64,000 nt of DNA from Viridibacterium sediminicola (GTDB lineage Bacteria > Pseudomonadota > Gammaproteobacteria > Burkholderiales > Rhodocyclaceae). Below, piece by piece: positions 57,447 to 64,000 of this stretch. Every line of letters starts with the position of its first letter. Positions within the stretch are counted from its first letter, which is position 1. Where the stretch lies: contig NZ_JBDIVE010000004.1 in NCBI RefSeq assembly GCF_039631295.1, positions 248,001 to 312,000 of the forward strand. The letters are read 5' to 3'. The position numbers were made by a program, and so were the translations under genes. The notes below the pieces were generated by a model. It made no database searches. It was not told the origin of the DNA and worked only from the letters and a program-made list of their open reading frames with translations.

Positions 57447-59162
57447 TTACTTCTGCACCAGGTATTCCGGTGACACCATGGTCAGCAGAATGCCCAGCTT
57501 GACGCGATTGCGCCGCGCGTTGTCGGCCTGCGCCGGGTTGTTGGCGGGGATGCGGATATCGGCCACTGCATCGCGGATCCGCTGTCGCGAAGTCGTCGAC
57601 AGCTCGCCGCCGGTGAGCAGCACATCCAGCTGATCGACGAGTTTGTCCGGCGTATCGGCCAGCGCCAGCTGCGCGCTGTAATCGGGCTGGATGTCGCGCT
57701 TGCCGTTGACGTTCTTGCCGACGCCCGCATCGATCGTGCTCTGAATGAAATTGGCATAGCCGGCGACCGAGCTCTCGCTGACGATCTGCATTTCCGGCGC
57801 CACCATGTTCTGCCGCGCCAGCGCGGTGCCGGGCGGCACGAAGCCGGGCCGGTAGAAGTTGAATACCGTCGGCGAGCGCATCGGGCTCTGGCCCAGCGAG
57901 GTGCCGGGATTGTCGGTGTTGTACATCTGGTAGTCGCCGGATGGCGAGGTGGCGTGAAAGGCGCGCATCCATTGCGACAGGCGCAGGATAGGCTCGCGCA
58001 CCTTGCCACTGGCTTGTTGGCTATTGAGCGGGCGGCGCGCTTCGGGGTCGAGCAGTACGGCACGTACCACGGCCTGCATGTCACCGCGCACGCCGCGACC
58101 GTTGTTGTTGAAGGCGGCCGCGACACGCGCCACATAGGCCGGGCTGGGATTGCTGGTGACCAGGCGCTGGATCAGCTGGCGGCCGAAGAACGGCCCGACA
58201 TTGGGATGATTGAAGAGGCGGTCGAGCGCGATCTTCAGATCGCCCTCGGGGTCGGCCACCAGGCTGGCCGGAATCGTCACGCCGAGAAAGCGCTTCTCGC
58301 TTTTCGAGTGAAATTGCGGATAGCCGACCATTGGCAGGATCTCCCAATCCGGCTGCCGGTTCTGGTTGTAGAAGTTGGCGTCGGTGAGTTCCTGGTTGGC
58401 GTAGGAAAAGCCGGTGAACACCTTGGCCAAGCCGGTGATGTCGTCGTTGCTATAGGTTTCCACCGGCTCGCCATTGACCAGCTTGGGCGTGCCGTCGGGA
58501 TTGAGCTCGTAGAGGCCGATGGTGAACAGCTGCATCACCTCGCGCGCAAAGTTTTCGTCCGGCACGCGGCCCTTGGCCGGGTCTTCCTTGAGGTTCTTCA
58601 GGTGCGACAAATACACGCCCATCGCCGGGTGGCGAGCGACATCCTCGATCAGCGTGCGGAAGTTGCCGAAGGCGTTGCGCGCCAGCATGTCTTGGTAGGA
58701 CGACACTGCGCGCATCTTCACATCGAGCATGCCATCCATGGAGATCACGAAGATCTCCGACAGCGCAAAAGCCATGCGCTGGCGCAGTTGGTCGGGCGCC
58801 GTGGCGGCGGTTTTCCAGAAGGCGCGGAAGAACAGTTCCTGGTTGAGGTTCTTGCCCTTTTCCAGCTTGGCGTGCTCGGGCTCGATGATCGGCAGCAGGC
58901 GGCTTTGCGGCAGGGTGAATTGTGTGTCGATCCAGTCGGCGTAGCTGCTGTGGGTCAGCGCTTCGATCTCGCCCAGGGTCGGGCCGAAGCTTGCCTGCTG
59001 CAGGAAGCGCGAGGCCTCGTTAGCGCTTGGCGCGGGGTAGCGATAGGCGGCCGGTGTCGGTGTGCGCACCTGCAGTTCGGCCGGCCCTTGTGGAGCACTG
59101 ACGCAGCCCGCCAGGATGAAGGCGAGCAGCACGGGTAAACCCAGACGATATGTGTGCGACAC
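57447..59162 (-). CDS. DUF1800 lipoprotein
   Basis: Protein of 571 residues of the DUF1800 family, partner of the DUF1501 gene. The start GTG at 59162, with GAGGAG seven bases upstream, yields a lipoprotein signal: a hydrophobic stretch ending LAGC at C20. Landmarks are the FLQQASFGPTLGEIEAL segment, VPDENFAREVMQLFTIGLYE and MRSPTVFNFYRPGFVPP. The ATG frame to 59231 is less likely. The stop lies 47 bases before the DUF1501 start. Function unknown; it may be exported and cofactor-binding. Confidence 0.88.
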   Translation of the reverse strand: MSHTYRLGLPVLLAFILAGCVSAPQGPAELQVRTPTPAAYRYPAPSANEASRFLQQASFGPTLGEIEALTHSSYADWIDTQFTLPQSRLLPIIEPEHAKLEKGKNLNQELFFRAFWKTAATAPDQLRQRMAFALSEIFVISMDGMLDVKMRAVSSYQDMLARNAFGNFRTLIEDVARHPAMGVYLSHLKNLKEDPAKGRVPDENFAREVMQLFTIGLYELNPDGTPKLVNGEPVETYSNDDITGLAKVFTGFSYANQELTDANFYNQNRQPDWEILPMVGYPQFHSKSEKRFLGVTIPASLVADPEGDLKIALDRLFNHPNVGPFFGRQLIQRLVTSNPSPAYVARVAAAFNNNGRGVRGDMQAVVRAVLLDPEARRPLNSQQASGKVREPILRLSQWMRAFHATSPSGDYQMYNTDNPGTSLGQSPMRSPTVFNFYRPGFVPPGTALARQNMVAPEMQIVSESSVAGYANFIQSTIDAGVGKNVNGKRDIQPDYSAQLALADTPDKLVDQLDVLLTGGELSTTSRQRIRDAVADIRIPANNPAQADNARRNRVKLGILLTMVSPEYLVQK

Positions 59163-59315
59163 GTTCAGTCTCCTCTTGTCTGGCGCTGTGAACCACCTTG
59201 CGCCTGTGCAATAACGGTCGAGCGCGCTCAATGTAACAGCTGGCCGACGAACGGCAAGGCTCCAGTCGAGCGCTCCTGCTGCCGTTAAGTTCTCGATCAG
59301 TGACAGGAGTCAAAC

Positions 59316-59744
59316 ATGAGGGGACATGATTCATACAGCTGGCGCACGCGCCTGAGCTGGCGCGAGCTGGTAGCCATCGCCGAGTCCGTACTCGAAACCT
59401 GGAATACCGCAACGCGCTTCGTCTCGCGTCTGGACCAGCGCGAACACCTGTGGACTGTGCGCCACGATAGTGTCGCCCAGCCCTTTCTCGTCTTCAACGA
59501 AGACTCCCTGCACGGCAGCTTGCCGCGCGAGGGCAATCCGCTAGCCATGCTGTTGTTGCTGGGCATGACACGCCTGCGCCCGGGTTGCCTCGATATAAGC
59601 TTTGCCAACGGTCGCGTGCTCGACCTCTCGCGCTTCGAGATCGGGGACCTCACCAACCTGTTGCCGCAAGCCACCCTGCCGGCGCATCGCAAACTCGCCG
59701 CGCTGTCGATTGCCCTGCAACCGCCCGCGCCAGCCGAGACCTGA
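59316..59744 (+). CDS. Hypothetical protein
   Basis: Protein of 142 residues with an AGGAG six bases before the ATG. It looks like a small alpha/beta cytosolic protein: LSWRELVAIAESVLETWNTA, VAQPFLVFNEDSLHGSLPRE, and a C-terminal LSRFEIGDLTNLLPQATLPAHRKLAALSI in parts. No motif or family comes to mind. It reads in the opposite direction to its neighbours, and its stop touches the convergent ABC membrane gene. Confidence 0.65.
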   Translation: MRGHDSYSWRTRLSWRELVAIAESVLETWNTATRFVSRLDQREHLWTVRHDSVAQPFLVFNEDSLHGSLPREGNPLAMLLLLGMTRLRPGCLDISFANGRVLDLSRFEIGDLTNLLPQATLPAHRKLAALSIALQPPAPAET

Positions 59745-61052
59745 TCAGAGCTCGATGCGGCGCAGGCTGCTGCGCAGGAAGGGCAGGGCGAGCAGGCTTA
59801 ACAGGGCGCTGTAGGCAAACATCGCCAGCGCAAAGTGTCCGGGTTCGTCCCCCCAGATCGCCATGCAGGCGGTGCTGCCCACAATCCAGCCGAGCGTGCA
59901 CAGTGATCCACCGAAATAGGCGAGCCCATCGACTGACAGCAAACGGCGCAGGCTGCGCGTGGTGCGCACGGGGCCAAAGCCGGGCAGCTCCGCCGTGTTG
60001 AAACCCCACCAGTACGCATCGCGTGCTCTGGGCGCATAGCCCAGTTGCACGAGCTGCCACAGCACTAGCAGAGGATAGCCGCACAGCAAGGCAATCTGGC
60101 CAAACAGCAGGCTCTGCGCATGCGCCCAAGGTAGCCATTTGCACAGCTCAAGGCCTGCGAGCAGCAGCACGAGATTAGTGGCACCAAGCTGCCAGGCTAG
60201 CCGCAGAGCCGGCCGCCACAAGTCCGCGCGCGGCATGCCGCCGAGCCAGTGGCGGCTCATCGTGTCGCGCAGCATGGCCGGTTGGACGAGAGACAGGGTA
60301 AGTGTTGGCAGTATGCTTACAAGGTAGTAAGAGCCAAATGAGTTGCGACTCATTATTAAGGCACACAGGATCAGCTGGCTGAAGCAGACGAAGCTGGCTT
60401 GGCTATTGAGATTGAGCCCTAGCAGCCAGTTGCTGGGGGCGCCGCCGCGTGGCACCTGCCAGCGGCCCAGTGCATGCATGCGCCAAGTGAGCAGGCACAG
60501 GGCGTAAACCAATGGCACACACGTCAGCAGCAGGGCAATGAGTCCGGGTGCCTGATGGTGATGCTTGGCCGCGAAGCCGATACCGATGACAGGCAGCACG
60601 CCGAACACCATCAAGATCAGCCACAGCCGCCAAGCTTCGGCGCCACGCTTTTGACGAGAAAGCACGCTGAAAGCCGTCAGCATGATGGTGACCGTCAGGA
60701 ACAAACCGATGGCCATTTGCCAGCGCTGGCTGAATAAGCCGATGCCGGTGCATGCCAGCGCGGCGATGACAATCAGCGTCAGCAAGGCGCTGCGCAGCCG
60801 GCTCGTGCGTGCCGGCAGCAGCGCAAAGGCTTCGCTGTGCGCGATCTCGGGAATGCGGCCGACGCTGAGGAAAATCAGCAGGGCGGTAGCACCCAGCAGT
60901 AGTATCAAGCCAAGCTTGCCCAGCGGTGTGTGCAGCCACAACATGACGCCAGCACCGAGCGTGAGGAACAGGGCATTGACGCTCAGCAGGGTGATGTCGG
61001 GCTGCGGCCGCCACCAAAGTTGGGCCGCCAGTTGTTGGCGAAAGGCGCTCAT
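59745..61052 (-). CDS. ABC-associated polytopic membrane protein 1
   Basis: Integral membrane protein of 435 residues with about 10-12 helices. It shares a motif with the two membrane proteins at 62023 and 63272: SRHWLGGMPRADLWRPALR here (near 265-285) equals a general RxWhxGhxRAxLhxxAL. The C-terminus SLRRIEL is also shared. Near residue 70-90 an EAFALLPARTSRLRSALL segment recalls the EFLATLPNLTRKLRQAF of the protein at 62023. It overlaps the ATPase gene by four bases. I infer a permease-like subunit of an ABC exporter; substrate unknown. Confidence 0.75.
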   Translation of the reverse strand: MSAFRQQLAAQLWWRPQPDITLLSVNALFLTLGAGVMLWLHTPLGKLGLILLLGATALLIFLSVGRIPEIAHSEAFALLPARTSRLRSALLTLIVIAALACTGIGLFSQRWQMAIGLFLTVTIMLTAFSVLSRQKRGAEAWRLWLILMVFGVLPVIGIGFAAKHHHQAPGLIALLLTCVPLVYALCLLTWRMHALGRWQVPRGGAPSNWLLGLNLNSQASFVCFSQLILCALIMSRNSFGSYYLVSILPTLTLSLVQPAMLRDTMSRHWLGGMPRADLWRPALRLAWQLGATNLVLLLAGLELCKWLPWAHAQSLLFGQIALLCGYPLLVLWQLVQLGYAPRARDAYWWGFNTAELPGFGPVRTTRSLRRLLSVDGLAYFGGSLCTLGWIVGSTACMAIWGDEPGHFALAMFAYSALLSLLALPFLRSSLRRIEL

Positions 61053-61933
61053 TGCAGATACTCCACGACGAAGTCTTCAAGATTCAGGGCCTGTTCGCTG
61101 ACCAGGCCCGGCATGCGGCTGCTGTCGGCGCCCTGACGCGTGTCGACCAGCAGGCTGGCGTGGCGCGCATCGATGCGTCGGTAGCGCAGCAGGCCGGGAA
61201 CATCCAGCTGCGCCGGCATGGCCAGGCTGAGCAGCTGATCTGCGGGGCTGCTGATCTGCCAGCGCCGCAGGGCGAGGCGGATCTCATCGCTCTCGCAGTG
61301 CAGGCCGATGCGTCCGTCCTCGATCACCGCCACATGGCTGGCCAGGCGTTCGAGTTCGCTGAGGATATGCGTCGAGAAGACGATGGAAGTGCCATCGGCC
61401 TGTAATTCCGCCAGCGTCGCCGCCACGTCGCGCCGCGTCACCGGGTCCAGACTGGCAACCGGCTCATCGAGCACCAGCAGCTCCGGCTTGTGGCCGATGG
61501 CCATGACGAGGCTCAGCAATTGTTGCTGGCCGACCGACAAGCTGCCGACGCGCTGCTCCGCATCAAGGCGGAAGCGCTCCAGCAATCCGGCACACCAATC
61601 CGCCTGCCAGTTGGGCTGCCAGCTGGCGACCAGCTGCAGCAGCGCGCTGACTTTCTGGCTGGCGGGCAGCCCCGGACTCTGCGGCACATAGCCCAGGCGT
61701 GCCTTGTTGGCACGGCTCAGCGCCGTCGCCGGCTCGCCAAACAGCAGCACCTCACCCGCCGTGGCGAAACTCAGGCCCAGCATGCAGCGCAGCAAGCTGG
61801 TCTTGCCCGCACCGGTGCGCCCGATCAGGCCCAGAGTCTCGCCAGCATCGAGGCGCAAGCTGGCGTCTTCAAGGATCAATTTCTTGCCGGCACGGTATTG
61901 CAGGCTGCGGATTTCGATGAGCGGGCGGGGCAT
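61049..61933 (-). CDS. ABC transporter ATP-binding protein
   Basis: ATPase of 294 residues in the BcrA/NatA/YtrB type. Walker A GRTGAGKTS (about 38-46), signature LSVGQQQL (about 155-162, V in place of G at the third position), Walker B LLVLDEP (about 174-180) and the FSTHILSELERLA switch histidine region. A C-terminal extension (about 235-294) is typical of exporter-type ATPases. It sits among three related membrane proteins, overlapping one and close to another, so it probably energises one of them or a multi-subunit complex. Confidence 0.92.
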   Translation of the reverse strand: MPRPLIEIRSLQYRAGKKLILEDASLRLDAGETLGLIGRTGAGKTSLLRCMLGLSFATAGEVLLFGEPATALSRANKARLGYVPQSPGLPASQKVSALLQLVASWQPNWQADWCAGLLERFRLDAEQRVGSLSVGQQQLLSLVMAIGHKPELLVLDEPVASLDPVTRRDVAATLAELQADGTSIVFSTHILSELERLASHVAVIEDGRIGLHCESDEIRLALRRWQISSPADQLLSLAMPAQLDVPGLLRYRRIDARHASLLVDTRQGADSSRMPGLVSEQALNLEDFVVEYLQ

Positions 61934-62022
61934 GCTGCGTGATCCTTGTTTGAGGTAAGTGGATCGTGTTGCGCTTCGAGTCGTCTTTTGTGGCTGAACC
62001 AGGCGTGATTACGTTCGGTCAT

Positions 62023-63261
62023 CTACAGCGCCAGCCGAGACCAGTGGCGGCGCTGGCGGATGAAGAGTTCGAGCACACAGCACAGCGCAAAGAGAAGCAT
62101 TATCCAGACCAAAATTTGGCCCATGTCCAGATCGCCAGGAAGCTGGTTTGATGCAGCTTTGAGCATGCCTGCAAGCAATAGAGCCACGGCGAAAAAAACT
62201 CCAAGCCATTTAACGATAAGGCTCGACAAGTCGGATGGCTCTGCGGCGGTCTGATCGTCGCAGATGCGCCCAAACTGAACGCGTAGCGTAAAGAGGTAGA
62301 TCACGAACGGCAGCCAGAGCTGCGCAAGTACGTTTGACCAAGTCAGGTAGCCGAGGCTTGCGGCAAGCGTGAAAACTGCGAGCATCAGGCTCAGATCGCT
62401 GAGCATCTTGCCACCGGCCGTGCGCAAGGCAACATAGAACAGCCGCGCACGCGGTACGCCGGCGAACCAGCGCAGTCGCAAGGGCGCCAGCAGTTGCTCG
62501 CGGCGCAAGCGGTGCAAGGCGAGTGCTTGCATCATCATCAAGATGAAATAGTGGCTGTTGGTGACTGCGCTGGCAACGGCCAAGATCGCGACTGGCAAGC
62601 TCGTGCTCAGCAGCTCGTTATTGATCAGCCAGCGCGCCCAGCGCAACGCAAGATCAGGGACGCGGACAAGCCCGCGCAAAGAATGCCAACGCCACATAAT
62701 GGCCGCACAAGCAAGCAGCAGACTGAGTGCTTGCACACCGGGGTTGCGAGTCTGCAAGCTGAAATGGTCGTGGCTCAACACGATCAGTAGAGGCAGGAGG
62801 CCTGCCGCGCCGCCGATCCATACCCAGCGATCACGAAAATTCACATTTCCCCAGATAAAGCCTCTGAATTGCCAGCCACACACGCAGCAGAGCCCCAGGT
62901 AAGCGATGAAGTCCAGCATGGGGAGCGCGTTGCCCTGCTGCATGGCTTGTGTGGCGCCGAGAACCAGCGTGGCTAGCAACAGGCCGATAAAGGCCTGGCG
63001 CAGCTTGCGTGTCAGGTTTGGCAGCGTGGCGAGAAACTCGGCACGACGCATCCAGCCTAATGCGCTGATCGCGAAAGGCAAGGTGCAGCCATACAGGAAG
63101 CTGGCTAGCCTCCAGATGTAGGACGCTATTGCCGGTGGCTTGCTACCTGCATACAGCGCCACGACTTGCAGCACGGCGGGAAAAGCGCACAGCGTCAGTA
63201 CGAAAAACATCCAGCGGCCATGCCACCAGTCCACACGCGAAAGGGAGAAGCGAGAGTTCAT
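62023..63261 (-). CDS. ABC-associated polytopic membrane protein 2
   Basis: Membrane protein of 412 residues with about 11 helices. It carries the shared motif as RLRWFAGVPRARLFYVALR (near 265-285) and the early EFLATLPNLTRKLRQAF. The C-terminus is RRHWSRLAL, paralleling SLRRIEL and SWARIEF of the two related proteins. It starts 10 bases before the end of the gene at 63272, and the ATPase gene follows 90 bases downstream. Probably a paralog of the proteins at 59745 and 63272. Confidence 0.78.
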   Translation of the reverse strand: MNSRFSLSRVDWWHGRWMFFVLTLCAFPAVLQVVALYAGSKPPAIASYIWRLASFLYGCTLPFAISALGWMRRAEFLATLPNLTRKLRQAFIGLLLATLVLGATQAMQQGNALPMLDFIAYLGLCCVCGWQFRGFIWGNVNFRDRWVWIGGAAGLLPLLIVLSHDHFSLQTRNPGVQALSLLLACAAIMWRWHSLRGLVRVPDLALRWARWLINNELLSTSLPVAILAVASAVTNSHYFILMMMQALALHRLRREQLLAPLRLRWFAGVPRARLFYVALRTAGGKMLSDLSLMLAVFTLAASLGYLTWSNVLAQLWLPFVIYLFTLRVQFGRICDDQTAAEPSDLSSLIVKWLGVFFAVALLLAGMLKAASNQLPGDLDMGQILVWIMLLFALCCVLELFIRQRRHWSRLAL

Positions 63262-63271
63262 GCCGTGCTCC

Positions 63272-64000
63272 TTAGAACTCGATACGCGCCCAGCTGCGGC
63301 GCAGGTAGAGGATGAACAAGCAGGTCGAAACTAGCGACAAGGCGCAGAACACAGCGATGACCACAACGCTGGGCAACCTGAAGACGGCAGCCAGCCCCGC
63401 GCATAGCGCAGCAACAGGCGCTGTGAAGTAGAGACTCGGGAGCAAGATCCCGCGCGTCGCGTCGTGATGACGTCCTCTCAATAAACCGGCGAGCTGGCCC
63501 GTTATCGAGGCGCAAAGACTGCACAGGCCGGCTGTAATGACCAGGATGAAATCGCTCGCTGACAGCACGGGCTTGCAGATCTGTATGCCCGCGATAACGA
63601 TCAGGCAGAGTACGAAATACACGCCGCGTGTTCGCAGCAAGGTCAGCGCCGTCTCTCGCAGCAGGGCGGCGCGTGATAGGCCCAGCAACCAGCGGCGGGC
63701 AAAGCCTGCATGCAGGCGTTTGCAGTTCTCGGCAAGCATGCCGTTGCAGCCTGCGATCAGCCCAAGGCTGGCCATGTAGGTCGCCAGTTCACCCCGCCAG
63801 AAGCGCCAGGTCGTCAGCAGCAGAAAGAGCGGCATGATGATGGCAAGCAGAAGCCCGGACGTTTGCTGAAGTCTGAATTCGAGCTTGGGCCAGCGCACGG
63901 TACGCCGTGACGCAAGCCGCAGCGGGCGTGACAGTTGCCAGCCGCGCAGCCACAGCGGCAGCGCCAGTAAACAGGCCAGCACGCTTGCAATCAGTATCGC
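63272..64000 (-). CDS. ABC-associated polytopic membrane protein 3 (partial)
   Basis: The visible C-terminal part (about 242 residues) continues past base 64000; the frame stays open to the edge, so the start is outside. It has about six helices. The shared motif reads ARRWLLGLSRAALLRETAL and the C-terminus SWARIEF, matching the proteins at 59745 and 62023. It is the third related membrane subunit beside one ATPase. Confidence 0.75.
   Translation of the reverse strand, partial: AILIASVLACLLALPLWLRGWQLSRPLRLASRRTVRWPKLEFRLQQTSGLLLAIIMPLFLLLTTWRFWRGELATYMASLGLIAGCNGMLAENCKRLHAGFARRWLLGLSRAALLRETALTLLRTRGVYFVLCLIVIAGIQICKPVLSASDFILVITAGLCSLCASITGQLAGLLRGRHHDATRGILLPSLYFTAPVAALCAGLAAVFRLPSVVVIAVFCALSLVSTCLFILYLRRSWARIEF

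Noticed and set aside
57400..57972. N-terminal extension of the DUF1501 gene
   Set aside because: It overlaps the coding part of DUF1800 in another frame and would bury the Tat signal; the ATG at 57399 has a proper ribosome site.
1..64000. tRNA, rRNA, CRISPR, insertion sequence, prophage or replication origin
   Set aside because: No cloverleaf, rRNA-like block, regularly spaced repeat array, transposase, integrase or DnaA-box cluster was seen on either strand by eye.

Overview
The window is a GC-rich, gene-dense bacterial chromosome segment, most likely from a betaproteobacterium (perhaps Rhodocyclales; this is inferred from gene order and protein flavour, not from a search). The reasons are a DctPQ TRAP system with a DctS/DctR-type regulator pair, a tkt-gap-pgk-pyk-fba run followed by yggX and purC, and a core-LPS glycosyltransferase cluster containing a DUF4254 protein. 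I see no rRNA, tRNA, CRISPR array, transposase or prophage.

Layout. 1-4269: the dctQ/dctP end of a C4-dicarboxylate-type TRAP operon, divergent from a two-component pair (dctS, dctR), with a perfect palindrome between them. 4354-14515: a PrkB/phosphoribulokinase-family gene, an orphan multi-pass sensor kinase, then transketolase, GAPDH, phosphoglycerate kinase, pyruvate kinase and class II aldolase; several hairpin terminators punctuate it. 14761-17338: diguanylate cyclase, YggX, PurC and a small lipoprotein. 17351-22642: aldose epimerase and two LysR regulators, each divergent from its neighbour (a B3-like metallo-hydrolase and an ABM-domain membrane protein), then a SnoaL-like exported protein. 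22700-24330: repeat-rich accessory patch with a GNAT enzyme and an AT-rich gene of unknown function. 24331-33958: housekeeping and stress genes (NifX-like, CPA1 antiporter, PNPOx-like, HDOD, oligopeptidase A, glutaredoxin-like, Gfo/Idh/MocA, NhaR-like, RaiA/HPF-like and TerB-like). 34024-42874: a large exported protein of unknown function, exonuclease III, alcohol dehydrogenase, aldo/keto reductase with a divergent LysR, PPK2, and an alpha-carbonic anhydrase fused to an adhesin-E-like domain.

43262-47729: an EF-hand protein followed by a CpxR/CpxA-like pair whose sensor loop is proline-rich; upstream of the EF-hand gene are three direct repeats exactly 10 bp apart, a good candidate binding array for that regulator. 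Then an RNase-T-like exonuclease and RlmI. 47726-48630: a complex inverted-repeat element whose left end supplies the rlmI stop codon, next to a vapBC toxin-antitoxin pair. 48644-55954: LPS core/O-antigen locus with three GT9 enzymes, two GT4 enzymes, a WaaL-like ligase and a DUF4254 protein. 56005-59162: DUF1800 lipoprotein and Tat-exported DUF1501 protein. 59745-64000: one ABC ATPase surrounded by three membrane proteins that appear paralogous, cut by the window end.

The most interesting regions are the ABC cluster with three related membrane subunits, the EF-hand/CpxRA-like module with its promoter array, the AT-rich unknown gene beside a palindromic repeat, and the DUF1800/DUF1501 pair. 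None is proven to be a new system from sequence alone.
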